Shown: positions 41,945 through 54,476 of the stretch, one piece after another | Layout: each line of letters begins with the position of its first letter | How positions within the stretch are numbered: the stretch's first letter is position 1 | Assembly: GCF_016278365.1 (NCBI RefSeq) | Contig: NZ_JADQBZ010000011.1 | Coordinates: forward strand, 1-64,000 | Direction of reading: 5' to 3' | DNA: 64,000 nt | From: Methanolobus sp. | Lineage (GTDB): Archaea; Halobacteriota; Methanosarcinia; Methanosarcinales; Methanosarcinaceae | Notes under the pieces: model-generated | What the model was told of the DNA's origin: nothing | The model's database searches: none | The model's input: only the letters and a program-made list of their open reading frames with translations | Translations under genes and position numbers: made by a program

Positions 41945-43249
41945 TTAGAGAGCTCCTGCTACTGCCTTGATAGGCTCCTTGAACTCTGGTATTGATCCAA
42001 ACACGTTGCCCACAAGTGCTGATGTCTTCTCGACTGTGAACATCTGTGTACCTGCATCGAGTGAAACTGCTGCACAGACACATGGAATTGCGAAACCTCT
42101 GGAGTGCCTGGTCACAACGTGGTTACCGTTGAAGATACCTGGTCCGCCGCCACCGTAAATGGAGTGACTGAAGAAGGAGAAACCGACCGCTGTACCCTGG
42201 GATCTGCCCATGTCACAGCCTGGAAGACCTGTTTCCTTCTCGAGAATGTCGTTGAAGTACAGAAGAGTTGATGAAACATTCTGAGCTGCTCTTCCTGCAC
42301 CACAGTTTACCATGGTAGCTGCAAGCTGGCCTGCTGCTGCACATGCATTCCACATAGAGACGTCATTCGCCTTGTAGAAGTTGTATCCGGATGGTGCTGT
42401 CTTGTCAACAGATATGATACCTGCTTCAAGAGCCTTGTCAACTACGGACTGGACTACAGTACCGATAGTACCGGCCTTACCATTCTCCTTTACGAGGTCG
42501 TAAACGATGTTGTTTGCGTTAAGACCCTGGAATGCAAGACCAAGTAACTGGTGCCTCTCGAAAGGACCTACAGCGTTACCCATCTCGTACATACCGACCT
42601 GCTCAAATATTGATGAGAGTGCTGCTGCATTCATTGCCTTCTTGCCGGCAATTGCTGCGACGTGGTTTGTAGTGATGTTCCTGAGTGAGAAACCAAGACC
42701 TTCGTTGTTCTGTGGGATACTGAGGATCGATGCAATGTTTCCACCCATCATGTCCATGGTCTGCGGGTAGCTTCCCCATACAGCGGACTTGACGATTGGT
42801 GCGTCGAACATATCAGTCTTGTACATGTCGATGATTGCCTGAACGACTGCTGCACCGGTAACAGTACTTGCAGATACATAGTCAGCGCCTACAAGTGCCC
42901 TTACGCTTGGTACCTGTACAATAAGCTGCTTTCCACCTGCGAGCATCTTTACGTTAGTGTCATCGCCTTCTTTTGCCCTGATGAAGCCTGCGACTGCATC
43001 CTGGATTGCGCCTGCGTTGGCAACAATATCGTAGTTGAGTTCTCTTCCAAGGATCTTGCGTCCGAGGCCGCCCATCTTTCCGCTCTCGAGAGCTTTCTCG
43101 ATACCGGCAAGGTTGACTGCAACGGTTCTCTTGGTATCCTTAATGATATTTTGAATTGCTGCGTTTCTTGTTGGCGCAATATCCATAAGATCGACACCGC
43201 TTTCCAGCAATTTACCTCTATCGTCGTAGATGTCTATTTTATCAGACAC
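41945..43249 (-). CDS. mcrB: Methyl-coenzyme M reductase beta subunit
   Basis: MSDKIDIYDDRGKLLESGVDLMDIAPTRNAAIQ; SFFSHSIYGGGGPGIFNGNHVVTRHSRGFAIPC. Confidence 0.98.
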   Translation of the reverse strand: MSDKIDIYDDRGKLLESGVDLMDIAPTRNAAIQNIIKDTKRTVAVNLAGIEKALESGKMGGLGRKILGRELNYDIVANAGAIQDAVAGFIRAKEGDDTNVKMLAGGKQLIVQVPSVRALVGADYVSASTVTGAAVVQAIIDMYKTDMFDAPIVKSAVWGSYPQTMDMMGGNIASILSIPQNNEGLGFSLRNITTNHVAAIAGKKAMNAAALSSIFEQVGMYEMGNAVGPFERHQLLGLAFQGLNANNIVYDLVKENGKAGTIGTVVQSVVDKALEAGIISVDKTAPSGYNFYKANDVSMWNACAAAGQLAATMVNCGAGRAAQNVSSTLLYFNDILEKETGLPGCDMGRSQGTAVGFSFFSHSIYGGGGPGIFNGNHVVTRHSRGFAIPCVCAAVSLDAGTQMFTVEKTSALVGNVFGSIPEFKEPIKAVAGAL

Positions 43250-43607
43250 GTGTATTTTCCTCCTATGTTCTTATTCAGAAATCACCCAACCGGAAATGTA
43301 CAGTTCGAGTCACTGACGAACAATTACTCTGTACCACATATACTTCCTGTACGAAAAATTTCCATCGGGAATTCTCGGAACTATTAAGTAATGATGGTGT
43401 TTAAACCTTTTGCATCATACCGCTCCCAATCCCGCAATCATCAGACAGAGGTATAAAATATTTTTGAGATTGATTTCTTTTTCATCCTTAAAATGACCCA
43501 TTTTCCATTCAATATTTATTTAACCGGACTTTAGATGAAGGTTCAAAAAGATAGATAATAATGTATCGCAAAACTTTAAGTAGTACAAATAGTGTCTAAA
43601 AAACACT

Positions 43608-44843
43608 ATGGAAATCATCGCAGATGTGGGAGGTAATCCCGGAACTGATTGCAAGGGATTTTGCACATATTGTTATTTCAAAAAAGTGAAGGAAGTACAG
43701 CCCTTTGGATGCAAGTATTGTTTTCCGTTCCTGAAAGGTTGCGACTATTGCACCAGAGGGGTACGGGAATCATACTCAGGATTCAAACCTGCGCAGTACG
43801 TGTTCCAGGAAACATACCAGAAGATGCGTTTCAATCAGGAGAACATCGAGAAGATAACTATCAGCGGGGGAGGAGACGTAAGCTGCTATCCCGAACTGAT
43901 GCCCCTGGTAGCCAATCTCTCACAATTTGGACTGCCCATCCACCTGGGATACACCAGTGGCAAAGGGTTTAGTGAAGGGAACGAAGCTGAGTTCTTCATA
44001 AATTACGGAGTTACCGAGGTTTCATTTACCGTTTTTGCAACAGACCCCGAAATACGTGGGAAATATATGCACGACATGCACCCGGAAGCATCATTGCAGG
44101 TCCTCAGGGACTTCTGCAGCAGCTGTGATGTTTATGCAGCCATTGTGGTCATACCCGGAATAAACGACGGAGAAGTGCTTGAGAAGACGCTTGGCGATCT
44201 TGAGACCATGGGAGCAAAAGGGGCCATACTAATGCGCTTTGCCAACAGGCTCGATGAAGGCCTCATACTCAATAACGCTCCTGTAATGGAGGGGATAGAG
44301 AGTCACAGCATAGAAGAGTTCACCAGTATTGTACGACAGGCTGCCCAGAAACATAATCTGCGGATCACAGGCACCCCGCTTGAAGACCCCCTTATAGGTT
44401 CACCCTTTGCCCTGCGAAATGATGAAAATGCACTTGCACAGCTCCCAAGAATCACAAAAGAGGCCACACTGCTTACAAGCAGGGCCGCGGTAGAAAGGCT
44501 TGCTGAGATTTTCAGAAAACTGGGCAGCATCGTAAATGTAGTTGCAGTAGGTAAGGACATAGGCTGCCTTATTACCATAGAAGATCTGGAAGCGCTTGAC
44601 CTTAATGGTATCAAAGAGACAGTGATAATTCCCGGAAGGGCTTTCGTACATGACCCGGAAGCAAAGAAAATGCTTTCAAGGGACGGTACCGACAGGTTCG
44701 TGCGCAGGGGACCGGATATGTTGAGCTATGATGGCGAAATGTCGATCGGGATGACAAAAAAAGAAGTCCTGGAGTTTGAGATTAAGCAATTCACAGAGCT
44801 CATACAGGAAATAAACGCTATCGGACTTCCGCTTAAGAAATGA
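43608..44843 (+). CDS. mmp10: Methanogenesis marker 10 radical SAM protein (MCR arginine methyltransferase Mmp10)
   Basis: [51 protein letters not shown]; 411 aa; divergent to mcrB. Confidence 0.93.
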   Translation: MEIIADVGGNPGTDCKGFCTYCYFKKVKEVQPFGCKYCFPFLKGCDYCTRGVRESYSGFKPAQYVFQETYQKMRFNQENIEKITISGGGDVSCYPELMPLVANLSQFGLPIHLGYTSGKGFSEGNEAEFFINYGVTEVSFTVFATDPEIRGKYMHDMHPEASLQVLRDFCSSCDVYAAIVVIPGINDGEVLEKTLGDLETMGAKGAILMRFANRLDEGLILNNAPVMEGIESHSIEEFTSIVRQAAQKHNLRITGTPLEDPLIGSPFALRNDENALAQLPRITKEATLLTSRAAVERLAEIFRKLGSIVNVVAVGKDIGCLITIEDLEALDLNGIKETVIIPGRAFVHDPEAKKMLSRDGTDRFVRRGPDMLSYDGEMSIGMTKKEVLEFEIKQFTELIQEINAIGLPLKK

Positions 44844-44846
44844 TGC

Positions 44847-47800
44847 CTACATGAACTCAGAGAGACCCACTTGCCTGGACTTATCATTCTCGAACAGGGA
44901 CTTCATGTCCAGTCCCAGAAGGTCTATCCTCTGTTTCGTATAACTTGAGACATTGTACTTTTCCGCAACCCTTTTGGAAACTTCAAGGTACTTCTTGACC
45001 GCACCTTCGTGGACCGTAAGTATCACGTTCCCCCCACACTTGGGACAGGTTCCGGTCAGTGGTGGGCGCCTGAACTTAGCAGCGCACTTCACACATCTTG
45101 TACCCTGCCTTGAAAAAGCCCTGAGGTTACCGAACATATCAGGCAGGAAGTGGGACATGAGCACCCTTTCAGCAACATCTGCCGCGTCAACTGCGCGTAT
45201 CTTGTCGGCCAGGGCGAGTTGCGCGTCCATTTTATCCACCATACTTCCAAGTGTCTTATAGGCGCAATGCAGAGGCCCTGCAGCAATATCGGCAGTATCA
45301 TGAGTGAACATGAAATTATCATACTGCAGAGGCGTATTGAGTCTGCGGCTCACAAGGTCTATGATCTTCTCGAAATCCTTGGGGTTGGGGTACAGAAGGG
45401 TCGCCTCGTAGAATTCAAGCGGGTAGTGGTCACATACGTCAATATTGTGAGCTTCCTTATCAACTTCGCTCGGATCTATCCTGGTGGTCAGCACAAGAGG
45501 AGCATCCATCTTCCCGCCTCTCTTGTCCGGAAGATAGTCGCGCGAGAAGTTCAGCAACCCATCCATAAGCAACATGACACAGTCCTCATCACCGTCACAG
45601 TTGCGCCTCTTTGCCGCATGGAAGAACGGATGGGCATAACCTACCGAAGCTTTTGTGAAACCTACCAGCCTGCCAAGCACACCCGCGGATGTGTGGGGAG
45701 CAAGACCCATAACAAGCACACCAACCAGGTCCTCGATAACCTCAGCATTGTAGAAAGGCTCCTCTTTATAGTATTTCACAAGCAGATCATCGATATATTT
45801 GGTCGTGCGCATCAGGTACTCCGCACAGTCATAGGAAACGACGATATCCTGCACCTTCAGGCATACAACCTGGTCTTCGCTCTCAATATCTTTTCCATAA
45901 ATATCCTCAGTATATCCGAGCTCATGCAGCATGTCAACAGTGATGCCCAGTTCATCAGCCCGGATATGTGTCAGGGGGATATCCGACATATCGTACCTTA
46001 CGGTCCCGTCTTTGAAAGTGAATATATCATGCTTTGCTCTCAGTATGCCCTTTTCCAGAGGTTCGGGCGTCATGTCCTTTGACATCATCCGCTTAACACC
46101 TTTGAGCTGCTCGATATTGCTTTCACGTTCTCCAAGCCTATCGAATGCACCCTGGTAAATACTCTTGAAATCAATGGCTTGCATCTTCACACAAGTTGTC
46201 TTTGTGCCGCATTTCGGACATTCTGCCTTCTGCACGGATATGCCACACCTTGGGCAGGACAGCTTCGGAACAGTGAAATCTCCGCAACCGCAACGATATT
46301 CATAACTAGGGGCACCGCATGAGGGACATACCCTGTTGCCTATCTCAACACGGATAAGTCCCACCTTCTCGTTCATGGACGCCTTATAACTGGCAGCAGT
46401 CTCCAGTTTCCTGGTATTGCCACCGGTATCACCTATAGGGAACAATACATGAGGAGCAGGAGTCATCTTCCTTTTGTTGGACTTCTCAGGCCTTCCCATT
46501 CTTGCTCCTATCCTCATAAGAGCACGTGCGCGCACTTTGAGGCCACTCACCTTGTTGATCGCATCGAGCGTGTCTCCGGTGGGAAGAGAGTCCCATTGCT
46601 TCCTTAGACCCTCATCAAGACCAAGGCACCTGATGAAAGGTTTTGGGGCTTCTATACTTATCTTTTCGTCCCTTATCCTATGAGGCACCAGCAACTTTTC
46701 AAGAATCATCTTGATACCGTCCTCAATGGATAGTTCGAAAGGCAGTTCGAGGCAATTATCCTCCCCAATGAACGATCCGTGGGAGGATACAAAAGAAGAC
46801 AGTGTGACAAACTCCTCCAAAGTTACATCATGCCATAGATAGGTGAACTTGGGATGCAGCGGAACATCATAAATACTACATAGTTCAAGTGCTAGCTCCT
46901 GAGAAGGGTCTTTCAGGTCAGGCATATCGGGCCCCCTGCCATCCGTGAGTTTCTCATATTCCTGTATCCACCATTCAAAACAATAGGAAGCAGGAATTAA
47001 AGGATGATTATTCTCCAGGAAATCGCCATAATTTATGAGGATCTCGCCGATATCTATAATACATTCCACTTCAGGATGCAGTTCATAAGCTATCTTTTCA
47101 TCATCTATCCTGAGAACATCCCCCGATTTTAATCTTACAGTGGGTCCCTCCAGAGAATCAACCGGAGCCATACCTGCCGCTTTTCCGGGGCGTTCAACCT
47201 TGAGCTGCGTGCCTGCGACAACAAAACTATCCAGTATGACCATGCTTGCAGGGCTTATTCCTGCTGCTGCGAACGATGTGTTCCTCGACCTGCCGTATCG
47301 TAACCTGAAACCTCCAGGCCGCATGGGATGCGAGAATACCGGCCTGCCTGCTATCAGGTCGGTTAGATATTTCTCTTTGGGCTTGACACCTTTTGAATCA
47401 TCTTTACTTTCATCACTCTTTATACCGGATATCAGTTTGTTGAGCCAGTCCCAGCCATCCAGTTCAAGTTTGTTGACATGCTTTAGCACCTTAGGAGCCT
47501 TCAGTGCCAGTCCTTCTGCAAGTACAAGGGCCATGCCCCCACGTACCCTGTTGGTCTCGATCCTTTCCAGATTACGGTGACCTTCCACCTCTTCGGCTTC
47601 AGTGGGTTCCCCGTCAATACATATAGGACAGTTCTCAACGATGAGCCTGATCTCATCTTCCGAGGGAGTGTACTGCAATGTAGCCACGCGCCTGTACAGG
47701 AGGATCTCCTCAATATACCTTTCAACTTCTTCCTTGCGCGGTTTGTACCTGTCAATTCCCACAGCACGCCTTACATAGTCCCCCACAAGCACGGACAATG

Positions 47801-48269
47801 CCTGGGCTGTGCCTCCTGCGCTGCGTATCGGGCCAGCATAAAAGATACTGATGTACTCCGAACCATCATCATTCTTGCCTATATCCACACGATCGATACC
47901 TTCAATTGGAGCGGCAACAACACCCTCTGTAAGCATTGCAACAGAAACACGAATAGCAGCCTCTATTGCTGCAGCCCTGGATGGGAATTCACCTACAATA
48001 CCTTCCGCGACTGCTTTACCGATTGCAAGAGCACCTTCCTCACGGGACATGGTCTCCTCAAATATGCGTATCTGCTCAGCTACGCCTTTAACACCTATGA
48101 GGTTCTCGACCCTGTCAGCCATATCTTTTGCAAGAGGGATTTCCACCCAGGGTTTTGGATCCTTACCTTTTGAGCGTGCCCTGTTAGCAATTTCGATCTC
48201 ATGCTTTAGATTTGATTCCAGACCTTCAAAATAAGCTTTCATGGAGTCGCTTACAACTATCTCACCCAT
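44847..48269 (-). CDS. polC: DNA polymerase D large subunit (DP2)
   Basis: Full-length 1140 aa archaeal PolD DP2; [25 protein letters not shown]-type region, zinc clusters [16 protein letters not shown] and [22 protein letters not shown]. Confidence 0.96.
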   Translation of the reverse strand: MGEIVVSDSMKAYFEGLESNLKHEIEIANRARSKGKDPKPWVEIPLAKDMADRVENLIGVKGVAEQIRIFEETMSREEGALAIGKAVAEGIVGEFPSRAAAIEAAIRVSVAMLTEGVVAAPIEGIDRVDIGKNDDGSEYISIFYAGPIRSAGGTAQALSVLVGDYVRRAVGIDRYKPRKEEVERYIEEILLYRRVATLQYTPSEDEIRLIVENCPICIDGEPTEAEEVEGHRNLERIETNRVRGGMALVLAEGLALKAPKVLKHVNKLELDGWDWLNKLISGIKSDESKDDSKGVKPKEKYLTDLIAGRPVFSHPMRPGGFRLRYGRSRNTSFAAAGISPASMVILDSFVVAGTQLKVERPGKAAGMAPVDSLEGPTVRLKSGDVLRIDDEKIAYELHPEVECIIDIGEILINYGDFLENNHPLIPASYCFEWWIQEYEKLTDGRGPDMPDLKDPSQELALELCSIYDVPLHPKFTYLWHDVTLEEFVTLSSFVSSHGSFIGEDNCLELPFELSIEDGIKMILEKLLVPHRIRDEKISIEAPKPFIRCLGLDEGLRKQWDSLPTGDTLDAINKVSGLKVRARALMRIGARMGRPEKSNKRKMTPAPHVLFPIGDTGGNTRKLETAASYKASMNEKVGLIRVEIGNRVCPSCGAPSYEYRCGCGDFTVPKLSCPRCGISVQKAECPKCGTKTTCVKMQAIDFKSIYQGAFDRLGERESNIEQLKGVKRMMSKDMTPEPLEKGILRAKHDIFTFKDGTVRYDMSDIPLTHIRADELGITVDMLHELGYTEDIYGKDIESEDQVVCLKVQDIVVSYDCAEYLMRTTKYIDDLLVKYYKEEPFYNAEVIEDLVGVLVMGLAPHTSAGVLGRLVGFTKASVGYAHPFFHAAKRRNCDGDEDCVMLLMDGLLNFSRDYLPDKRGGKMDAPLVLTTRIDPSEVDKEAHNIDVCDHYPLEFYEATLLYPNPKDFEKIIDLVSRRLNTPLQYDNFMFTHDTADIAAGPLHCAYKTLGSMVDKMDAQLALADKIRAVDAADVAERVLMSHFLPDMFGNLRAFSRQGTRCVKCAAKFRRPPLTGTCPKCGGNVILTVHEGAVKKYLEVSKRVAEKYNVSSYTKQRIDLLGLDMKSLFENDKSRQVGLSEFM

Positions 48270-48474
48270 TCACAACCTCTGCTGACAATTTGTTTTATCT
48301 CCGTACTATGTACTTGAGGATAAAAAGTATTGTCCTGCAGAAAGAACCGTTTATTGCCGCTTACATAGAAAAGCATCAGCTAATAGCATATAAACAGAGG
48401 AATGAAAGATGGTCCCAACTGCCTGCCAATATAAAGAATAGGACGTTTTGAAAAATATTAGGTCATGGCCCAGA

Positions 48475-48687
48475 CTAGCGAACATCAAGCTCACTTGCAA
48501 GATCTTTATACACGCGACCTTTGTCCGTTGTAACGAACAGGTTACCCTTTTGCTCGATCAGCTGTTTGTCTTCAAGTCGTTCCAGATATTTGTTCGCTAT
48601 CGTTGAATTAAGGTTGGCCCCATATACGATTTGCGTTTTCTTGGCGCCATTCATAGCAATCTTCAAGATCGCAAGCGTAATGTCCAA
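48475..48687 (-). CDS. Small winged-helix DNA-binding protein
   Basis: ILKIAMNGAKKTQIVYGANLNSTIANKYLERLEDKQLIEQKGNLFVTTDKGRVY. Confidence 0.8.
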   Translation of the reverse strand: MDITLAILKIAMNGAKKTQIVYGANLNSTIANKYLERLEDKQLIEQKGNLFVTTDKGRVYKDLASELDVR

Positions 48688-48950
48688 TCTACTTCTTCTG
48701 ATAAGAATGCCCCCCAGCTTCTTTTATACAGTAATGTCCCGGTTGAGTACTCCACGGGTTGATAAAAGAATATTGAGATGCAAATATTTAACCTAATCGT
48801 TTTGGAATATTCTTTGCAAATACCATTCAGAACAAAAAACTGTTTCGCATAAAAGAAACATCCATACCTATCCGGGTATATCCAGCAGCAGGGAAGGAAC
48901 AGATAGATTTATAATTAATACCGATGTAGAATTGTCGTAAATCTCATATT

Positions 48951-49036
48951 GCGGGAGTAACCAAGCGGCCAAAGGTGGGAGACTCAAGATCTTCTCGCGA
49001 AGGCGTTCGGGGGTTCGAATCCCTTCTCCCGCACCA
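48951..49036 (+). tRNA. tRNA-Leu(CAA), CCA encoded
   Basis: gcgggagtaaccaagcggccaaaggtgggagactcaagatcttctcgcgaaggcgttcgggggttcgaatcccttctcccgcacca; acceptor GCGGGAG/CTCCCGC, anticodon loop CTCAAGA, long variable arm. Confidence 0.9.
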
Positions 49037-49051
49037 TACAGGTGATCTTTT

Positions 49052-49891
49052 TTGACAGAAGATATTTCTTACGGCATTATTGTGAATTCCGTTGTTGAGA
49101 TACTAAAGAAGGCCCAGACCGGACTGCCGCAGGATGTAATTGATGCGCTCCGAAAAGCACAGGCACAAGAATCCTCGTCAATTGCAAGGGAGCAGCTTGA
49201 AGCTATTCTGAGGAATATCGATATTGCAGGCAGGAAAAAAATTCCGTTGTGTCAGGACACAGGTATCCTGATTTTTTTTGTAGAGATCGGCAGAGCAGTA
49301 AAGCTTGATTTTGACATAGAGGCTGCTATTATTGAGGGAGCAAGGGTTGCCACTGAGTGCATCCCCCTGCGTCCGAATGCAGTAGACCCCCTCACGCGCC
49401 ATAACACCGGAACAAATACAGGCGAAGGAATACCGGATATAAAATACGAATTCGTAGAAGGCGACCAGATAAGAATCACAGCAGCTCCGAAAGGTGCAGG
49501 TTCCGAGAACATGAGCGCACTTAAGATGTTCAATCCAACAGAAGCAGACCGCATCCGCGAATTCGTACTTGAGACGGTGCTTAAGGCAGGTGGCAAGCCC
49601 TGCCCGCCAATTATCGTGGGAATTGGCATTGGAGGCTCTTTTGATAAAGCAGCAAGGCTTTCCAAGCTTGCATTACTGGAAGATACGAATAAGATGGATG
49701 GGTTTGAAGTAAGCATACTGAAGGATATAAATTCCCTTGGTATAGGCCCCATGGGACTGGGGGGAGATACCACAGCTCTTGCAGTGCATGTGAAAAAGGC
49801 TTGCTGCCACACAGCATCCCTTCCTGTAGCTGTAAATATACAATGCTGGGCCAACAGGCATGCATCTGTGACACTGGGAGGCGTCAAATGA
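49052..49891 (+). CDS. Fumarate hydratase alpha subunit (class I, two-subunit type)
   Basis: [52 protein letters not shown] start. Confidence 0.93.
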   Translation: MTEDISYGIIVNSVVEILKKAQTGLPQDVIDALRKAQAQESSSIAREQLEAILRNIDIAGRKKIPLCQDTGILIFFVEIGRAVKLDFDIEAAIIEGARVATECIPLRPNAVDPLTRHNTGTNTGEGIPDIKYEFVEGDQIRITAAPKGAGSENMSALKMFNPTEADRIREFVLETVLKAGGKPCPPIIVGIGIGGSFDKAARLSKLALLEDTNKMDGFEVSILKDINSLGIGPMGLGGDTTALAVHVKKACCHTASLPVAVNIQCWANRHASVTLGGVK

Positions 49892-50466
49892 CGGAATTCC
49901 ACCTTAGCACCCCTCTCAGTAAATCAGACCTCGACCAGCTTTCAACAGGTGACATTGTTTACCTCACAGGCACGGTCCTGACAGCCCGTGATGAAGCTCA
50001 TGCCCGCATACTTGAATTTACAGAAAGAGGAGAAGAGCTTCCGTTTGACCTTGAGGGAGCCGCCATCTATCATTGTGGCCCCCTTATGGAACAAAAAGAT
50101 AATAAATGGGAGGTCGTTGCAGCTGGCCCGACAACAAGCGCACGCATGTCAAAAATGACGCCCCGCCTTCTTGAAAGATACAATGTAACCGCACTTATAG
50201 GGAAAGGGGGCATGAACAATGTTGCCGGCCCGCTTAAAGGAAAATGCGTCTACCTTGCATTCACCGGAGGATGCGCCGCCCTTGCTGCAGAGAATATTCA
50301 AAAAGTAGAGACCGTATATTGGTCGGACCTGGGAATGCCCGAGGCTGTGTGGGTGCTGAAGGTAAAGAACTTTGGACCGCTCATTGTAGGCATAGATGCG
50401 AAGGGCAATGATCTTTTTGCAAAAATAGATGAAAAAGCCAGGAACATATTTTCCAGACTTATATAA
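49888..50466 (+). CDS. Fumarate hydratase beta subunit
   Basis: [58 protein letters not shown]; start at 49888 overlaps the alpha stop. Confidence 0.93.
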   Translation: MTEFHLSTPLSKSDLDQLSTGDIVYLTGTVLTARDEAHARILEFTERGEELPFDLEGAAIYHCGPLMEQKDNKWEVVAAGPTTSARMSKMTPRLLERYNVTALIGKGGMNNVAGPLKGKCVYLAFTGGCAALAAENIQKVETVYWSDLGMPEAVWVLKVKNFGPLIVGIDAKGNDLFAKIDEKARNIFSRLI

Positions 50467-51463
50467 GGAAAGTGAATATCACCCAAGCGATCATGGTCAT
50501 GATAACTGAATGTTTCAGTCCCTGAGTAACAGCTCCTTCGCCCATCTGCCCCGCAACAAGCCCGCTCATAAAACCCTGGATAACTGCTGCATGCATCATT
50601 ATTCTCGCATACTGGGCCGGATCGAATGCACCAATGAAACCGGAACCGGCTCCAGAGGCCTGGGCTGCTTTGCCTGCTTCTGCCATGGTTGGAACGAATG
50701 TTGAGGTAAGCATAGCAATAACGAAAATGAAAACAAAGAAAGACATGTAGCTGATTACTACATATACCATCATATTTCCGCGCCTTTCGCGCTCAAGCAA
50801 CTTTACTTCCCGGGCATCACGAGCAGCTGCTTCCAGCACAGAGGACACACGCCCTCCTGCTCTGCTTGCCTGGTTGATTAGCGAGACAGACCTTACTATG
50901 ACAGGGGTAGGCACCCTTATTGAAAAGTTAATAAGCGTCTGCTCAAAAGATATTCCCCATGACATAGACTTATCCATCTGCTGAACCTCTTTTGTGAGTG
51001 CACCATACTCACCTTTTGCGACTGTGCTTACAGCTTTTGAAAGAGTGAGACCTGCTCTGCTCAATTCTGATAGATCCCTGAGGAAAGTTGGCAGATATTC
51101 CTCAACTTTGTCTATATTCGTAAACCTTTTATGAAATGCAATAGCTGGAGGAGTAATAATCACTAAGACTGTAAAAATCAGGACATCATCTATTAGTGGA
51201 GTACCCCATGTTATTCTCATACCCAGCGCAAAGACAAGCAAGGCCAGTGGTAAACTGATAGCGAGCGTGTATTCAGGATGTGCATAAAATGTCTCACCCG
51301 GATTTTTGAAAAAATCTTTTATAGCTACATTCTTTTTTGCATTTTCCATCCGGGAGTTGATCAGGCTGTCTTCAAGTCTGTAAAGTTCCTCATCACTCAG
51401 AGACATGCCGGAGGGCAGATCTTTCGTAATCATACCTTTTCTGATTAAATCCTTAATAGTCAT
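50459..51463 (-). CDS. Type II/IV secretion system F family membrane protein (TadC-like)
   Basis: [45 protein letters not shown]2SSF-like segment plus TM helices. Confidence 0.85.
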   Translation of the reverse strand: MTIKDLIRKGMITKDLPSGMSLSDEELYRLEDSLINSRMENAKKNVAIKDFFKNPGETFYAHPEYTLAISLPLALLVFALGMRITWGTPLIDDVLIFTVLVIITPPAIAFHKRFTNIDKVEEYLPTFLRDLSELSRAGLTLSKAVSTVAKGEYGALTKEVQQMDKSMSWGISFEQTLINFSIRVPTPVIVRSVSLINQASRAGGRVSSVLEAAARDAREVKLLERERRGNMMVYVVISYMSFFVFIFVIAMLTSTFVPTMAEAGKAAQASGAGSGFIGAFDPAQYARIMMHAAVIQGFMSGLVAGQMGEGAVTQGLKHSVIMTMIAWVIFTFLI

Positions 51464-51464
51464 A

Positions 51465-52388
51465 TTATGTCTCCGGGGTCAAACTGCTTATTAAAATCAC
51501 ATACATGATACTTCCTATAGGAATCAGCGCATAGATAATAAGATAAAGGAATATCATCTGCGCACTTCCCATGATAGACATGATAGACATCACAACTATC
51601 AGGAAAAGGGGACCTGCCACAAAAGCAGTTACATAAGTTTCACCCAGGAGTCCCAGGGTTTCCAGAAACTCTTTCTGGTTCTGCCTGTTTTCCTGGAGAT
51701 ACTGATCCGCTTTTACCTGGAAATATGTCTCAACCTGGCCACCGGAAGTTACAACGGTTATTGCCCCTTGCAGAAAGTCCTGCAGCATTAACGAAGGAGT
51801 AGTTGCGGAGAGATTTTTCATAGCCGTGACAAGATCACTACCAAGAATCTCAAGATCGCGCACAAGATATCTGAACTCTACAGACACCTGTCCATATATG
51901 CTATTATTAGCAAGAGATCTGAAAAGATCGACAGGAAGAACACCTGCACCTGACATTGCGGACATGTAGTTCACAGCATATGGCAACAGAGTATCAATGT
52001 TGCGCTTTCGGTCACCAGCCATTATTACAGGGTATAGCAGAAATGTCTTGTAAACTGCAAGAAAAACTAAGCCCACTATAAATATACTGGCAAACAGAGC
52101 AACTACAATAGACTTATATACCAGATAAGGAGCTGTCCAGGCTGGTAGCATTAACCTTGTAGCCCTTATCTCAGGAACTCCTAAGATCATAACGATTACA
52201 CTAAAACCGATAAGGGCAACAACAGAGCAGATAATAGAACTTAACAGCGCACCTGAAAGATATGTATCATAGGCCAGATCCATTCTATTCTTCATCAGAC
52301 TGTATCGAAGACCAAAATAATCCGTCCTTTTTTTTGCATAGTACTTACCAAATATATTGAATGCAAAAGTGAAATATAGGTTAGACAT
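51465..52388 (-). CDS. Type II/IV secretion system F family membrane protein (TadB-like)
   Basis: LLPYAVNYMSAMSGAGVLPVDLFRSLANNSIYGQVSVEFRYLVRDLEILGSDLVTAMKNL. Confidence 0.85.
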   Translation of the reverse strand: MSNLYFTFAFNIFGKYYAKKRTDYFGLRYSLMKNRMDLAYDTYLSGALLSSIICSVVALIGFSVIVMILGVPEIRATRLMLPAWTAPYLVYKSIVVALFASIFIVGLVFLAVYKTFLLYPVIMAGDRKRNIDTLLPYAVNYMSAMSGAGVLPVDLFRSLANNSIYGQVSVEFRYLVRDLEILGSDLVTAMKNLSATTPSLMLQDFLQGAITVVTSGGQVETYFQVKADQYLQENRQNQKEFLETLGLLGETYVTAFVAGPLFLIVVMSIMSIMGSAQMIFLYLIIYALIPIGSIMYVILISSLTPET

Positions 52389-54453
52389 ACGTATCCTGCC
52401 TCACCATTTTCATTACTGTTTCCGGCTCACGGTTGTATGCAACCACTATCTTGGCAAAGTCCCTGAAATGAGATACTTTCTTCTCTTTGGTCCACTCAAG
52501 TATTTCCTGACGGCGTTTTAGCTCATCGCGTACCCTTTCCTCAGTCCACCCTCTGTTCTCCATCACACTCTCAATTACGTAGGACCTACCTGAATACTGG
52601 AACATATCTCTTGCCGCATCCCAGGAGAACACATCATTTGTCAGCAGTTCACCTGTTCTTGGATCAACACCCACTACCTCTGTAAGAGTCTTACATCTCC
52701 TGACACGCTTATCATTAACCTTGACCTGAACTTGAATAGCTATAATATCTAACGCCTGAATCATTATTCTAGGGACATTTATAGGAGGATTTTCCAACCT
52801 GTGGATTGCAGAAGCAACCGAATCTGCGTGCATCGTAGAGAAAGTAGTGTGACCCGTGGACATTGCCTGGAAGAGTGTCAGTGCCTCTACTCCACGCACT
52901 TCACCCACAATTATATATTCAGGCCTCTGCCTCAGGGATGCCCTGAGAAGTTCATACATTTCAATAGAACCCTTGTCTCCGCTCCCGAAAGATTGCCTTG
53001 TGACACCAGGGATCCAGTTAGGATGAGAAAGATTTAGTTCCCTTGTATCTTCTATGGATACAATTTTCATTTCCGGCTGGATGAAAAGCGATACAGCGTT
53101 CATTGCTGTAGTTTTCCCTGAAGCAGTACCACCTGCAAAAACAAGGCTCTTGTTGGAATCCACTGCCAGCCACAGATAAGCCAGCATGGCTGTAGAAAAT
53201 GTATGGTAATCTATCAGGTTTGCCGGGGTTATGGGATTATCCTTGAACCTTCTGATAGTGAATGTGCTGCCACGGGTTGTAATCTCGCGCCCAAGGGTTA
53301 GTTGAATACGGGAACCATCCGGCATTGTTGCATCCAGCAGTGGGTTTGCTATGGAAACATGCCTTCCGCATATCTGAGCAATCTTGATAGCGAAAGAATC
53401 GACTTCTTCGTCACCTGCGAATTCTACACTGGTAGGAATGGAATTATAAACTTTATGGTAAACATAGATAGGAGTATTAGGGCCATCGCATGATATGTCC
53501 TCAAGATCCGGGTCTCTCATAAAGGGATCAATTTCACCGTAACCTACGAAGTTACGGACAATATAGTACATTATCTTTTCACGTTTCTTTGGAGATATGT
53601 CTATCTGGTACTCCTGAAGATATGCCATTACTTTATCCCGCAAAAAGAATTCGGCATTCTTCCGGGACACTTCCGTTAAATTAATATCAAGGGTCTCGAT
53701 GAATTTCGTTTTAATGGCATCCAGCAGCTCCTGTTCCTTCTGGGAAAGTTTTGGTTCCAGAGCCTGATATTGGAATTCATGTGATTCCGGGTTATATGCT
53801 ATTCTTATGTACGCATAAGGTGCATTTACACCATACAGTTCCACTTCCTTAAATGGGCTTTCTGGGGAAATCGTGAAATCGACTATGGGCCCGTGTGCGA
53901 TCATGTCATATGGGTCAGTATTGATTTTCTTCCTTGCGAAAAGTTTGTTCACACGATCTTTAAGGCTTTCCTGAACTTCATCCTCTTCTAAAAGATCCTC
54001 TTCGATAACAGGCATTTCAAATATTTCTTTTAGGATTAGACTCCAATGAGTTTCTCTTTCTTCGGAAATATCTTCTATATAGCATACATCTTCAAAGGAC
54101 ACATTGATCTTGCCCTTCAACTCTTCAATGCTTACATTTTCATCAGTGGGCAGTATAAGGTTTGCAAGCTCATCCACAAAAGAGTCTTCATTAATACGAG
54201 GAAGGAAGTCATTTGTATTATCATCAGCCAGATCTTCACATATTTTATGGCCTTCCATTCTATCCTTGTAGTGGGCTCCATTAGTGTCAGATCTTAAAGC
54301 TGATAATCTGGAACTTATAGATGTTTTTGTAGATCGCGGTGTACGCTCCTCAGTATCCGGAACGGATTGCAAGCTCCCGGCATCCGGCTCATTGTCAAGA
54401 AATGCCAGAGCAGTCTCTTTATCACTTTTATTTTTATCTGAGTGATGATCCAT
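52381..54453 (-). CDS. Type II/IV secretion ATPase (TadA/GspE/VirB11-like)
   Basis: Walker A AGGTASGKTTAMNAV, RQRPEYIIVGEVRGVEALTLFQAMSTGHTTFSTMHADS. Confidence 0.93.
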   Translation of the reverse strand: MDHHSDKNKSDKETALAFLDNEPDAGSLQSVPDTEERTPRSTKTSISSRLSALRSDTNGAHYKDRMEGHKICEDLADDNTNDFLPRINEDSFVDELANLILPTDENVSIEELKGKINVSFEDVCYIEDISEERETHWSLILKEIFEMPVIEEDLLEEDEVQESLKDRVNKLFARKKINTDPYDMIAHGPIVDFTISPESPFKEVELYGVNAPYAYIRIAYNPESHEFQYQALEPKLSQKEQELLDAIKTKFIETLDINLTEVSRKNAEFFLRDKVMAYLQEYQIDISPKKREKIMYYIVRNFVGYGEIDPFMRDPDLEDISCDGPNTPIYVYHKVYNSIPTSVEFAGDEEVDSFAIKIAQICGRHVSIANPLLDATMPDGSRIQLTLGREITTRGSTFTIRRFKDNPITPANLIDYHTFSTAMLAYLWLAVDSNKSLVFAGGTASGKTTAMNAVSLFIQPEMKIVSIEDTRELNLSHPNWIPGVTRQSFGSGDKGSIEMYELLRASLRQRPEYIIVGEVRGVEALTLFQAMSTGHTTFSTMHADSVASAIHRLENPPINVPRIMIQALDIIAIQVQVKVNDKRVRRCKTLTEVVGVDPRTGELLTNDVFSWDAARDMFQYSGRSYVIESVMENRGWTEERVRDELKRRQEILEWTKEKKVSHFRDFAKIVVAYNREPETVMKMVRQDTYV

Positions 54454-54476
54454 TTTTACCAGCTCCTGTAAATAGA

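Noticed and set aside
45150-46082. 310-aa plus-strand ORF antisense to polC
   Set aside because: Lies entirely opposite the conserved DP2 coding sequence; composition is that of an antisense shadow ORF
44847-48269. Intein in DNA polymerase DP2
   Set aside because: The ORF is the normal length (1140 aa) with continuous polymerase sequence and no intein splice-junction motifs
49252-49902. 216-aa minus ORF opposite fumarate hydratase alpha
   Set aside because: Plus-strand gene has clear family motifs; the minus ORF is an antisense artefact
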